A stretch of 64,000 nt of DNA from Vigna angularis (GCF_016808095.1 NC_068976.1:30932371-30996370); one strand, 5' to 3'; shown: positions 44,353 to 56,744, counted from the first letter of the stretch. Translations and numbers: made by a program. The notes: generated by a model not told the origin, from the sequence alone.

Positions 44353-46868
44353 TTAATTCAAAGGATGAGGAGTGTGTTGAAACCTTGGAAGGCCAACTTT
44401 GTGACCGACAGTTTTGATGTCTTGTTGAACTTTTGCCCTAAATTCTTTGTAAGTGAAGGGTCTGTACTTGGAACTCTCAATCTGGAGGTCTTCATTAGGG
44501 AACACAAAATAGCATAGTGAGATCCTTTCTCTCTCATTGTTTAGCTTCACTCTGTGCGTCACACTTTTGTATTTGTCATCACTTATTGCCTAAACAAAAA
44601 CATTATCCCTTATAATACCAATAAATAATACACATAAATATCATTTATGATATATCTATTGTTTCATGATATTATTTTAAAATATTTCTGTAATAAAAAA
44701 TGACATTAATTAGTCTTTGCTTTGTCAATAATTTCTTTATTATTATTAGGAATTTAAAAACTATTATATGACTATAAGAAAATTATTAAACAATAATTAA
44801 TTTTAAAGACATAAAGTAATTAATTATTATATTGACTAATTTAGATATTTTCGAGATTTTAATTACTATTAATATTTAAATTAATGTTTGAGTTAAAAAT
44901 TAATTTATAATTTTATTTGTTTAATTATAAATTTAGATTTTATATTTAGACTTTTGATCTGTTATTGGTTTAATTGAGTTTCTATTTTATGTAATGTATA
45001 GAAGTATCACATGTTAAAATATAAGAAAATCTATATCATTTTTTATCTTGAAATCTTTTTGATTTTGACATTAAAATAAAATTATCTAAATTTTGACATG
45101 GGATAAATTTTGGCACATAATATTTTCAAAAAGTGTCAAAATAAATTTAATGAAAAAAAGTCACCATAAATATATTTTAAAAAATAAAAACTTCATTGGA
45201 TTTTTTCTAAAAAAACTATAGACTCAATTTAGAAAAAATTAAACATTAAGACATAAATGAATCAAATATCTAAATATAAAGAATAAGTTATTAATTAAAC
45301 CTAATTTTATTTTAACTGCATCCTTTTTATTCTTTAAATAGTTTAAATAACATAAAAGGAAAGAAAAAAATATTAACCCATTTTAAGATTAAAAGGATAT
45401 AAATGCATAAAGAATTAAAAAACTAAATTATATAATAATAAAATTTGACCTGCATCATGTCTCCAAGGTTGACGATGAGTGTGTTGGAAACGGGTTTAAC
45501 AGTGAGCCATCGATGATCTTTGAGGAGGTCAAGTCCACTCACTTCATTTTCTTGGCTCAATATAGACAATACAGAGCTATCTGTGTGCACCTCCATGCCC
45601 AAACCAAGGTTAGAGTTTGAGCACTTTGGATAACGATAAATACGCATAATTCCTGTGCTTTCTGCTACGTAAGAACTTGATGCTTCAATGTTCAGGTCAA
45701 GGTTATTCACCATAGCTTCGAATAATTTTCTACCAATTCTGCTCAAATGTTCTCCATATTCCACCACCGAATCTCTTCCCAACCACAACATGCCAAAATA
45801 CATATCAGACAAAACATCATCATATTCCAAAATTTATATAAAACAATAATTTTTAATATTTGAAATACATATAAAAGTTTAAATAAAATATATACTCAAA
45901 CTGAAATTTTAATAGTTTACTAATAACCATTAGAAATAAAAGTTCATATATGTAAAACAAATTTGATAATTTATTACCTTTTTTTTTATTGAACCAGTTT
46001 TTTCACCGATTTAACCTTGCAGCATAACCAAAAATTTGGCTACAAAACATGATTTTTTTTATCAGCTTGGTTACAAAAGAACAACATGAAACAGAAAGTA
46101 AAAACTGTTTCATGATTGAATGAACACTGATATGAGGAAAATGGGTGCTTTTTACGACAAGAGGCTAAGTATCATGTGTAGAGAACGAGGATAAATTCTG
46201 ATGGGACCTAGATTTGATAGTTAAAAACTGTAGCATGCATGGCTCTTATTACAGAGTAAAATATCCCCGAATACTTAACTTTTTTGCTGTAAATTAAAAA
46301 CTTTGAATATGTGAAAGAAGGAACATGAACCGATCTAAATCATCACCTACTAACATCGTTTATCCACATTGCAAACGAGGGAGAAAGAAGAGAATGAAGT
46401 CGTTTACCTGAAAGAGTGAAGCTGAGGAAGTTGAGGTTGAAATTGGGAGAGTTGAGGCAGAGGCATGTTGAAACCTTCGACCCAATTGATGTTTTGAGGG
46501 GCAGTTGTTAGGGGTGCCCCAGAGGAAGTAAGGGCAGGGGTGCCCCAAAAGTAAGTCACAGGGTTGGCACCATTACATGAGGCTTGTTTGGACTCAAAGG
46601 AAAGAGAGAAGAGTTGTTTGGCTTGGTCTTGAAGTTGGGTCAATAGGGTTGATGGAACTCCATGGTTAACCAAACGGAACAACCCCCAATGCTTGCAAGC
46701 CTCTTCAAGGACCTTCTGCATATTCATGTCATGGCTTAAGCGTTCAAGATCTATGACTGGTAGTGGATCCGGATCCGACTCCTGGATCGGGTCGCCGCCG
46801 TCTGCAGGGTGCTGGCGGGGGTGGCTAAGGTGGCGGAGAATGGGAGGGTAGGACTCCAAGTTGTTCAT
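44353..46868 (-). CDS. 2-oxoglutarate/Fe(II) dioxygenase, gibberellin-oxidase-like, 3 exons, 340 aa
   Basis: Exons on the minus strand: 46868-46408, 45774-45450, 44589-44353 (1023 nt, phases agree, GT-AG introns). Exon 2 begins after GGGAAG so that Phe153 continues Arg154-Asp-Ser-Val-Val; a longer open stretch upstream lacks an acceptor. The N-terminal DIOX_N region has PLPVIDLERLS and LVNHGVPSTLL. Iron ligands are H217 and D219 (HTD) and H274 (THRV); the 2-oxoglutarate-binding Arg/Ser pair is R284-I-S286. Length is normal for the family. WGTP in exon 1 and IYRYPKC in exon 2 resemble GA 2-oxidase-type enzymes, which inactivate gibberellins, but substrate cannot be read from sequence and other plant 2-ODDs are possible. 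The protein would be soluble and cytosolic. No defect seen. Confidence 0.88.
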
Positions 46869-48059
46869 TTTCTTAGTTTATAGGTAAAGGGAGATGGGAA
46901 TAGAGATCATGAAAAGCAAGTTTGTTCAGAGAGAATCACTTTTGGAGAATTCTAGATCTGTTTTGCTACATAATTATACAATGTATGGGGATAAAATATT
47001 ATAAGAGAGTGTCTGAGAAAAACTTTTCAAGTGATATCGATTAGTGCGAGAAGTGTAAATATGAGCACGTTAAAATTATTGAGTTTGATTGTGTGTTTTA
47101 ATTTAGAACTTTATGTGAATTTTTTCCTATTTAATCAAAGATAATGCGATGTTTGTAATTAAGTATCGAGTATATAATATAAATGATTATATTTTACGAT
47201 AAAAAAACCTTTAGTTTTTATTCAATTTTTTGTTTCTTATATTAATTGACAACTTCACATAAGATTAGTTGTATTATATCCATATATACCTGATTTCTTT
47301 AAGGAAAATCTCTAGGTTTAATTAATTACTTAAAAAAATCAGTTAAGTTATTTTAAAGGGATAAGAAGAAATTAAAATTCATTAACCTCTCTAAATAGTA
47401 TTTGAATAAGCAATTTTAAGGCATGGATTTTTATATTTTTATGAAAACTAATATATAGGTTTATGTTAGTTTGTGTGTTTATTAGAAGAGAATTAGAGAT
47501 GGAAGAAAAAATAATAAATACTTTTAAGTTTATAATTAAATTTTAAATAAAATCAATCTTAAAAATAATTTATATGTTTAGAAAGTCAATATGATTATAA
47601 AAATAGTAGACTTTGTAAAAGTATAGAGGATAAAACATGTGTAAAAATATAGTAGATTTATTAAAAGTAAATAGGAATATAGAAATATGTAAAGTTGACT
47701 TAGTAAAAATATAAATTAGTGTATGAATAGATTTATGTATGTGAATTATGGATGGGAATTCAAGTGAGACTAAATTTCACATTGGATAAAAATGAGAAAG
47801 TGGAGCACCATATAAAGGTGAAGACCCATTAACCCACACTCTCTTAAGATTTTGGGTACATAGTGATGTTAATCCCTTATGTGGTTGGTTTCAAAGCGTT
47901 AGTCCCCATACATGGTCATACGAATTTGCAAATAGTCACCCAGGCTTGATCACTGTGACCCCCTTTGTGAGGAGGCACCCCATCTCCCGAAGTTACGAGA
48001 CTATATTTTGTCGAGTTCCTTAAAGAGAGTTTAAGGTTTTGGATAAAGAGAGATAAATG
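46869..48059. other. 5' flank of the dioxygenase gene, AT-rich DNA and an LTR-like fragment
   Basis: 46869-47010 should hold the 5' UTR and promoter of the minus-strand gene (TATAAT-like strings near 46970-47000, not assignable). 47010-47740 is AT-rich without genes. At 47746-47840, CACATTGGATAAAAATGAG and ACCATATAAAGGTGAAG resemble the U3/TATA part of common plant LTRs, followed by about 200 bp of unidentified moderate-GC sequence. Confidence 0.45.
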
Positions 48060-48280
48060 TGAATTCTTAGACTCACTAGTATATCTCATTTAATATTTTT
48101 TGTTATACTCATCTAATCAATATATGGACAGACTCGTTTAATGTGTATTGCTAGACTTGTGTAATGTTTTTTGTTATACTCATTTAATCAATGTATGAAT
48201 AGACTCATCCAATGTGCATTGCAAGATTCATCTAAGTAGTAAATGAACATACTTGTTTAATGTTTATTAATATATATGTC
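48060..48280. repeat. AGACTCGTCTAAT minisatellite, left part
   Basis: Degenerate units with cores such as AGACTCGTTTAATGTGTATTG and CATCTAATCAATGTATG, half-period about 20 bp, full period about 40 bp. It is interrupted at 48280 by the Athila-like element and resumes at 55459. Confidence 0.8.
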
Positions 48281-49389
48281 TGATAAGTGTGAAAAAGAGT
48301 TGTTTTTACACTTATAAATGATCTCAATATAGTAATTATTCATGTTATTACTCAGTGAAAAGTTGTAATAGGAAGTAGATTGTTATGTAAATTATTGTAC
48401 AGGAAAGAGTGTATAATTTGGAGTCTGTCAACCAATTCTCGCATAGCGTAAGCCAAAATTTGCACAGTCAGAAAAAGGAAATTCGCATAGTGCACCAGTA
48501 CCTGTGCGTTGAGCGAATAACAGCAGTTGAAGTGGAACAGTTAAAGGAAATTCGCACAATGCACACACACCTGTGTGCTGAGCGAACTAATTAAGTTAAG
48601 TGGCTTAAAAAGACGTGACAGAAAGGCATAAACCATCTTCTGACATACGAACAAAGCCAGAAAAATACTAGAGAACTCAGGAGACGATCAGGAGACCTTT
48701 CAAGACATCAAGACTTCACTTTCTGCAAGGAATTGCTGTAAAGAGTACGTTTGAGATGTCTAGGATAGGCTAAATTTTCTGTTCATTGGAATTGGTTGTA
48801 TGACGATACATTAATGTAAATTTCCTGTACAATATATGTTTATGTTCTTGTTCTTTTCTTGACTTGCTTTTGATTATACAAAAATATAATTCTCTTTAAA
48901 AGTTCTTTTGTACTGGGAAGTATTTTTAGAACCAGAAATGTGAGTAAAGAAACTAAAAGTAACTACGCTAGGAATAGCTTATGTGCTTTTGGTCATTCTC
49001 AACATCTGAATTTAATGCAAAATTATCTGCTGAATTAATTAAGGAATTAAAAATTCAATAGATAATTTTAGAACTTGTTTTAAGGAATTAAACCAAGATA
49101 CTCTTATGTGAATGCTTGAACAAAGAATATATGTTGTCCAGGATTTTACTGTAATGTTAGTCAAAGACCAATTCTAGTGATCTTTTATCATATTTTTCAA
49201 TCTTAATTTTTTTACGTTGTTAATTTCATGCCAATTTCCAAATTGAAATGACCAATGTTATCATTAGTAATTGATTTTGATAAATAATTTTAATTGAATA
49301 ACGTGGCTTAAATTCCCTTGGGAGAACGATACTTTACTTATTCACTATATTACTTGTAACGATTTGGTATACTTACCAAAAAGTTATCA
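48281..49389 (+). repeat. 5' LTR of the Athila-like element, 1109 bp
   Basis: Starts TGATAAGTGTG and ends AAAAAGTTATCA. It contains two TTCGCATAGTGCACC / GTGCGTTGAGCGAA stem-loop units at about 48447-48600. Confidence 0.92.
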
Positions 49390-49395
49390 AGTTTT

Positions 49396-49410
49396 TGGCG
49401 CCGTTGCCGG
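49396..49410 (+). other. Primer-binding site of the Athila-like element
   Basis: TGGCGCCGTTGCCGG, seven bases after the 5' LTR. This string is the characteristic primer site of plant Athila/Tat Gypsy elements. Confidence 0.9.
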
Positions 49411-49584
49411 AGAATTTGATTATTCTTGTTATTTCAATTATTCATTGTTTATCAATTTCAATTCTGTTCCATTATCTGTAAATCCATTGTTTTTAATTTT
49501 TGTATATCTGTATATATATATATATATTGTGTTTTGTTTTTGTTGTTATTTCTTTGGGTTGATCAATTGAGATTGTTGTTCTGC

Positions 49585-50635
49585 ATGAGAAGTGGAACGA
49601 AATCTGAAAATTTATTGTTTGATTCTGAGATTGAGAGAACAACCCGTAGGAATAACAGTAGACGTATGAGAGAGAATCGAAAAAAAAAAAGCTAGAGAAG
49701 CTAGCTTGTCTGCTACTTCCAACACTTTTTCTTCATCTGATCAAGAGGATAAGGATATGGAGGGACATAATGATGATGAACAACCAAGAGTTAGGTGTAC
49801 ATTGGAAGATTATGCTTCTGTGTTTGTACCTACATCTTTCAACAGTATAGCCCGACCTGTGGTGAATGTTGCTCATATGGAAATGAAGCCAGCATTGATT
49901 CACCTTGTTCAAAGTAATCAGTTTACAGAACTGTCACACGAAAATCCCTACGATCATCTGACAACTTTTAATGAGATTTGTAACACTGTAAAAATTTTAC
50001 ATGTGCCAGATGAAGAAATCAGACTGAGTCTCTTTCCCTTCTCATTGGCTGGAAATGCCAAGCTTTGGCTAAATTCTTTTCCTGAGGGAAGTATGACTGT
50101 TTGGGAGGACGTTGTGGCAAAATTTTTGAATAAATATTTCCCCCAATCCAAGATAAATAAAGGCAAACAGGAAATATCCTCCTTTCAACAAGAGCCTGAA
50201 GAGTCATTAAGTCAAACTTGGGATAGGTTCAAGGGGTTGTTAAGAAAGACTCCAATTCATGGGTTTGACGTTCCTACTCAATTAAACATTTTCTTAGGAG
50301 GTTTAAAATCTCACACAAAGCTTATTCTAGATGCCTCAGCTAGAGGTAACATTAGGTGGAAGACACCTGATGAGGCACATGAAATAATTGAAAATATGGC
50401 ATCTAGTGATAACGATGTCCAAAGTGAGAGAGTGCAAACCCAAAAGAAATGCATGTTTGAATTGCAATCCCAAGATGCCTTGTTAGCCCAAAATAAAATT
50501 AGGACTCAACAACTTGAGTCTCTGATGAAAAAGTTGTCACAATTACCAAAGGAACTTCAAACTGTATCTCAGGCACAACATCATCAAACTGTGCAAGGTT
50601 GTGAACTGTGTGGTGGAGAGCACCAAAATGGATAG
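49585..50635 (+). pseudogene. Athila-like gag, frameshifted
   Basis: The N-terminus (ATG at 49585, MRSGTKSENLL) is followed by an A-run at about 49680-49690, where the frame shifts; the main gag frame continues to 50635. It contains the retrotransposon gag core (LFPFSLAGNAKLWLNSFP; WEDVVAKFLNKYFPQSK; LSQTWDRFKGLLRKTP) and a Gln-rich C-terminus. It stops inside a zinc-knuckle-like CELCGGEHQNG. The same frame continues with gag-like sequence to about 51031, with further stops. The A-run shift could be decay or a slippage site; the additional stops favour decay. Confidence 0.85.
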
Positions 50636-51382
50636 GGTGCTATTCAGACCAATGCAAAGGAAGAGGTAAATTACATGGGAAATCAAGGTCGTCCAGGCAA
50701 TTTTGGAAATTATAATCAAGGATGGAGACCTCATCCTAGCTTGGGTTAGGCTAATTCTAGTAGACCACCACAACAACAGTTTCAACAACAACCTAATCTT
50801 TCTGATAGGACATCCAAACTGGAAGAAACTCTTCAACAATTCATACAAATGTCCATATCAAATCAAAAGAGCACAGACGCTTCTATCAGAAATTTGGAGA
50901 CACAAATGGGTCAACTTGAAAAGAAGCTTGAGGAGACATCTGAAAATAAATTTGTGGCTAATAATGAAGTTCACCCCAAGGAGGAATGTAATGTCATAAT
51001 AACGAGAAGTGGAAAAGAAGTGGGGGTTTGATTACAAGGAGAAGCCAACAAATAAAGAGATTCAAGCACAAGAAGAGGATGATCAAAAGAAGGTAATTGA
51101 AGAAGAAGAAAGTAGAGACAAGAAGGAAGATGGAAGAAAAAAGAGAAAGTGTTGGTGAAGCAATTTCCTTATCTTAAAAATACTTCATTGAAGGATAAGG
51201 AAAGACAAATGGATCGGTTCAAGAAGATATTTAATCAACTTGAGATTACTTTGCCCTTGACTGAAGCACAACAACAAATTCCTGCTTATGCAAAATATGT
51301 GAAGCATCTCCTCAGTAAAAAGTAGAAGTATTTAGATGAGAAAACAATTGAAGTGCAGGAAAATTGCAGTGCAATTATGTAG

Positions 51383-52198
51383 TAATCTCTACCTCCAAAA
51401 TTCAAAGATCCAGGGAGTTTCACTATCCCCTACACCATTGGAAATCATGATATAGGGAAGGCTCTTGTCGACTTAGGGGCTAGCATCAATTTGATGCCCC
51501 TATCTATGCTCAAAAAGATTGGTGACCTTGAAGTCAAGTCAACAAGAATGATCTTGCAAATGGAAGATAGGTCCATTAAGCATCCCTATGGTGTAGTGGA
51601 AGATGTTGTGATTAAAGTTGATAAACTAAAATTTCCTATTGATTTTGTAGTAATGGGAATGGAGGAGGGTATAGATATACCTCTCATTCTTGGAAGACCT
51701 TTCATGAAGACAGCTAAGGTTGTCATTCATGTTGATGATGGAACTGTGAAATTAAAAGACCAAGATGAAGAGGTGACATTTAATGTCTTTAAAGATGTGA
51801 AGCAAAGTCAAGAGGAAAAGACTAGTTCCAAAGTAAAAGATGAAGTTTTAGCAATTACTAGTCTTCCAAGGCAAGTTGCCAAGTTGGCCAAAAATAATCT
51901 TATTTGTTTCAATCCCAAAGTGAAGGAAAGAAATGAATATAAGGAGGAGCAAAGAGTTCACCAACAATCTAATGTGAAAAGTGATAAACTCAAACCTGGC
52001 AAACCTGTGAATCTTAAGAACATGTTATGGGTCATCAAGGACATAAAGGCAAATGGAGTACTCGAAATTGAGGCTCTATATTCAAGAAGAATTAAGTTGG
52101 TGACAAGAAGTTACTCAAAAAATGTTGGTGTCATGAAAAGAAGAAGCACACCAACATCAAGAATCCAACTTAACCATGTAATGTCTAGGTCAAGCTAA
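51383..52198 (+). pseudogene. Protease fused to integrase C-terminal tail by internal deletion
   Basis: The region begins after stops near 51380 (PPKFKDPGSFTIP). It contains the protease motif ALVDLGASINLMP and GRPFMKTAKVVI typical of Athila/Tat proteases. From about 52010 it changes to VIKDIKANGVLEIEALYS and ends in QAND/VKQAL-like sequence, which resembles the extreme C-terminus of Athila integrases. The whole of RT, RNase H and the integrase core, normally some 4 kb, is absent between them, apparently without breaking the frame. Confidence 0.75.
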
Positions 52199-52319
52199 TG
52201 ACGTTAAACAAGCGCTTACTAGGAGGCACTCTAGCACATGTTTGTATATATGTGTTATTGATTTTGTTTCTGTAATTGTTGAGTTTGAGTGTGGAGAGGA
52301 GGACTAGAAGAAGCTTATA

Positions 52320-52985
52320 TGTGTTTTTGTGACGCTTCAGTCGTAGAGCGCAGAGCTGAAGTGCACTCAGCGACCAGAGTATTTTAGAAAGCAGTGGTTT
52401 GCTCGCACAACGCATTCCATGCGCTCTGCGTCAGAAAAAAAAATGATTTCTTACTGTATTGAGATTCGCACAGCGCACCACATGCGCTTTACGGCTCAAA
52501 ATTTAATTTTCTCTTTGTAAGGTGATTCGCATAGCGCATTGGAATAGCAAAGCGAGAAAAATCACTAAAGCAAACTGGGAGAAATTAAGTGATTAATTCG
52601 CATAGCGCAAAATGTGAGAGAGGATTCTATGTGTTCATTCGCACAACGCACAACATCTGGTGCGCTAAGCGAAAGTTGTTTCTTTTAAGCTAAAAAAAAG
52701 GAGCTCTCTATCAAAATATTTGCTTTGCGATATTTTACGCAGAACGAGAATCAATGTGAGAGAGAGTTCTGTATATTAATTCGCACAGCGCACAGTTGAG
52801 GTGCGCTCTGCGAAAATTGTTCAAAACAAATAATTAAAAAAGAAAAAGAAAAATTAAAAGTGCTCATTCGCATAGCACACAGCCTGTGATGCGCTAAGCG
52901 AATGTTGTTCTTAAAAAAAAAAAAAACTGGTTTATTCGCTTAGCACATAGCTCCGGTGCGCTTAGTGAATATTATGCAGATGACT
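52320..52985. repeat. GC-rich palindromic array (TTCGCATAGCGCA type) in Athila-like element
   Basis: About ten units spaced 55-85 bp, each with ATTCGCAYAGCGCA and usually a complementary GTGCGCTAAGCGAA half 6-15 bp later. Examples: 52332, 52403, 52464, 52525, 52597, 52638, 52780, 52866, 52932. Linkers are AT-rich and unrelated. The predicted stems have 10-13 pairs. The array occupies the non-coding space after the integrase remnant, where Tat/Ogre-type elements often carry tandem repeats. Confidence 0.9.
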
Positions 52986-53195
52986 TCTTCTAAGACCACC
53001 CCAAGGTCTTCTTTAAGAGCACAACCTGTTGAGGCAGAGGAAGAAAACCTTGTTTTAAACTATGATCAGCATAGATTCTCTTTTGAATTTGCGACACCCC
53101 TTCTATGGCCTGAGGGCAGGCCTAAGTCCAGGTGGGGGAGTTCCTATGCGGAGGATGATGATAATGAGCATGATGAGGAGCCCGATCCCAGGTAG
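52973..53195 (+). other. Short acidic frame in the Athila-like element, unidentified
   Basis: An open stretch reading MQMTSSKTTPRSS and ending in an Asp/Glu-rich tail (YAEDDDNEHDEEPDP). It lies between the palindromic array and the 3' purine tracts. It could be the remnant of an extra 3' ORF as in other Athila elements. Not recognised. Confidence 0.35.
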
Positions 53196-54340
53196 AGTCA
53201 CGAGACACAGGAGAGCCAGTGGAGATCCAGACCAGATGGGTCTTGGTAGAGCTGATGGGCAGAGACTCCTATGTTTATGTTTATTGTCATTTTGTATTTG
53301 AATTTAGTTGTTACTATGTGGAACTTTGTTTAGTTTATTTATGTGTGTGGTTGTAAAGACAATGATGTTTTGATTTAATGATTATTCATTATCTGACTAA
53401 GTTATGTGATTCTTGAGGATGATGACTTGTATGTTTGTGGTTGTTGTGCTTCAGAATTTTTATCTGTATGTATGAATATGACCAGATTTATGAGTGTTGA
53501 GAGCACATATTGATTGAGAGATATTGAGTTATCTAGATATGGAATTGGCTTTAGCATGATTTTGATTCTACATACATATACACACTTTTTGGTTAAGAAT
53601 GAAAAAGGCCCTGTTTGTTATTGATTATACAACTACTTGGCTAGATAGCCAACCTTGAGACACTGTGCTACGTTTGCAAATCCTCTTTGAGCCTTGATTT
53701 ATTTCTTTCACCTTGAGCCTATTGTGTTATCATACCTTACACCTTATAAGAGAACATGTACAATGATTTAAATGAGGCTAAGGTTGAATTCAAGTTTGGG
53801 GGAAGAAAAGATCAATAATAAAAAAAAAGAAAAAAATGATAAAAAGGATGCTCAAATTGAAAAAGAAGGTTGAGCTATGAAAGAAAATGGTATGTGATGA
53901 ATGATATATTTTGGGATTTGAGTACTAGATTGGGAATTGAAGTTGTTCTCTTCTTAATAGGTGTCTTTGAATCCAAGAAAAACCATGATTCTTTTTCTAG
54001 CTAAGCCAAGCCTTAACCTGAAAAGACCTTTGGACTTAACCAATAGTGTGTGAAGTGTGTGAATCAAATGAAATGCAAAAGCTGATGAATTTCTATGTCA
54101 ATTCTATTGTCATGTGAGGACAAACACTTGAGTGTGAGTAATGATAAATGTTGATTTGGTTGTTCATATTCTATGCATAGGTTCTTTTGTGAGTGATGCA
54201 CCATGTCATACTTGTTTGAAATCTTTGGGAATGCATGTGATTATTCTGATGTGCAGAGTCATTTTATCAAAATGTCAAATGTCTGTTGTGATGTTTATTT
54301 TCTTATGTGATTTCTTGAGGGCATGAAATAGTTCAAGTTT
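53196..54340. other. Non-coding 3' region of the Athila-like element
   Basis: No protein seen. A purine tract AAGTTTGGGGGAAG at about 53793-53806 duplicates the one before the 3' LTR, a feature often seen in these elements. Confidence 0.6.
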
Positions 54341-54348
54341 GGGGGAGT
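54341..54348 (+). other. Polypurine tract
   Basis: GGGGGAGT directly before the 3' LTR start at 54349; plus-strand priming site for reverse transcription. Confidence 0.85.
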
Positions 54349-55458
54349 TGATAAGTGTGAAAAATAGTTGTTTTTACACTTATAAATGATCTCAATACAG
54401 TAATTATTCATGTTATTACTCAGTGAAAAATTGTAATAGGAAGTAGATTGTTATATAAATTATTGTACAGGAAAGAGTGTATAATTTGGAGTCTGTCAGC
54501 CAATTCTCGCATAGCGTAAGCCAAAATTCGCATAGTCAGAAAAAGGAAATTCGCATAGCGCACCAGAACCTGTGCGTTGAGCGAATAACAGCAGTTGAAG
54601 TGAAGCAGTTAAAGGAAATTTGCATAGTGCACACACACCTGTGCCCTGAGTGAATTAATTAAGTTAAGTGGCTTAAAAAGACGTGACAGAAAGGCATAAA
54701 CCATCTTCTGACACACGAACAAAGCCATAAAAATACTGGAGAACTCAGGAGACGATCAGGAGACCTTTCAAGACATCAAGACTTCACTTTCTGCAAGGAA
54801 TTGTTGTAAAGAGTACGTTTGAGATGTCTAGGATAGGCTAAATTTTCTGTTCATTGGAATTGGTTGTATGACGATACATTAATGTAAATTTCTTGTACAA
54901 TATATGTTTATGTTCTTGTTCTTTTCTTGACTTGCTTTTGATTATACGGAAGTATAATTCTCTTTAAAAGTTCTTTTGTACTAGGAAGTATTTTTAGAAC
55001 CAGAAACGTGAGAAAAGAAACTAAAAGTAACTACGCTAGGAATAGCTTCTATGCTTTTGGTCATTCTCAACATCTGAATTTAATTCAAAATTATCTGTTG
55101 AAGGAATTAAGGAATTAATAATTCAATAGATAATTTTAGAACTTGTTTTAAGGAATCAAACCAAGATACTCTTATGTGAATGCTTGAACAGAGAATATAT
55201 GTTGTCTAGGATTTTACTGTAATGTTAGTCAAAGACCAATTCTAGTGATCTTTTATCATATTTTTCAATCTTAATTTTTTTTACGTTGTTAATTTCATGT
55301 CAATTTCCAAATTGAAATGACCAATGTTATCATTAGTAATTGATTTTGATAAATAATTTTAATTGAATAACGTGACTCAAATTCCCTTGAGAGAACGATA
55401 CTTTACTTATTCACTATATTACTTGTAACGATTTGGTATACTTACCAAAAAGTTACTA
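54349..55458 (+). repeat. 3' LTR of the Athila-like element, 1110 bp
   Basis: Near-identical to the 5' LTR. The last bases read AGTTACTA where the 5' LTR has AGTTATCA, so the terminal CA is mutated, but the following ATGTC matches the left TSD and fixes the end. Confidence 0.9.
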
Positions 55459-56744
55459 ATGTCTGATTTATTTGTTGAAAGATTTGTCTAATGTATATTG
55501 CTAGCGTCATCTATTAAATATTAATGACTCGTCTAATATGTATTGTTAGACTGGTTTAATCAATATTTTGACAATCTTGTATAATGTTTCTTTGTTTTGC
55601 TCATCTAATCAATGTATTTCTAGACTTGTTTGATAATTTTTGTTACACTCTTCTAATCAATGTATGAAATAACTTGTCTAATATTTTTTTGTTATACTCA
55701 TTTAATTATTGTATGAATAATCTCGTGTAATTTTTTTGCTATATTCTTCTAATCAATGTATGGAAAGATTTGTCTGATGTGTATTGTTAGACTCGTCTAA
55801 TCAATACATTGATAAACTCACATAATATGTATTGCTAGACTTGTTTAATCAGTATAAGAATACATTCGTATAATGTGTATTGCTAGACTCATCTAATAAG
55901 TATATATTCAGACTCATGTAATGTGTATTGCAAGACTCGTCTAATTAGTGAGTTGACAAACTTGTCTAATGTTAATAAACTCGTCTAGTTTGTTTATAGA
56001 CAAACTTGTCTAATGATTATTGTTAGACTTGTATAATCAATGTATAAACATATTCATCTAGTGTTTATAGCTAGAATCGTTTAAATAATGTATGGATATG
56101 ATCGTCCAATTAGTGTATATGCAGACTCATTTAATTGTATTGCAAGACTTGTTTAACCAATGAATAGATAAATTCATCTATTGTGTATTAATAGACTCGT
56201 ATGATTTGTGTATGGACAAACAAACTTGTGCAAGTATATTTTCAGACTTGTCTTATTAGTGCAAGTCAAACTCATTTAATATTTGTTGCTAGACTTATTT
56301 AATTACTGTAAGGATAGACTCCTTTAATGGGTAGTCATTGACATGTCTAATCAATGTGAAATAATTCATCTAATACTTTTTACTATACTTGTTTAGTAAT
56401 TGTATGGACAAATGCATCTAATATATATTGTTAAACCTGTCTAATCACTGCATCGACAAACTCGTTTAATATTTTTTTTATACTCATCTAATCAATGTGT
56501 GGAATGTCTCATATAATGATTTTTTATTATACTCATCTAATTAATGATGAACAAACTCTTTTATTGTGTATTATTAGACTCCTCTAATCAATGTATATAC
56601 AAACTTATCTAATATGTATATCGGTAAACTGATATAGATGTTTTGTTATATTTCTCTAGTATGTGTTGCTAGACTTGTCTAATCAATACATGTCTAATAT
56701 ATATTTGTAGACTCAAGTAATGATTGTATAAATACATTAATGAT
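55459..56744. repeat. AGACTCGTCTAAT minisatellite, right part
   Basis: About 1.28 kb of degenerate units such as AGACTCGTCTAATCAATGTA, ACTTGTCTAATGTGTATTG and ATACTCATCTAATCAATG. Half-unit about 20 bp, with alternating TGTATGGACA and TGTATTGCT linkers. It continues the array at 48060-48280. Confidence 0.88.

Larger units (their letters stand above)
48281..55458 (+). mobile_element. Complete but non-autonomous Athila/Tat-like Ty3/Gypsy element, 7178 bp
   Basis: Two LTRs (48281-49389 and 54349-55458), a perfect 5-bp TSD ATGTC (48276-48280 and 55459-55463), PBS TGGCGCCGTTGCCGG and a purine tract GGGGGAG just before the 3' LTR. It encodes gag, an aspartic protease and the last part of an integrase, but no RT, RNase H or integrase core. 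Between 52200 and 54340 there is a palindromic array, a short acidic frame and a second purine tract. Movement would need proteins from another copy. The LTRs are very similar, so insertion is fairly recent. Confidence 0.93.

Noticed and set aside
45775..45830. Upstream extension of dioxygenase exon 2 (starting MEYDDVLSDMY)
   Set aside because: No AG acceptor lies at its start. The acceptor GGGAAG at 45775 gives the correct phase and family-like continuation, so the extension is intron.
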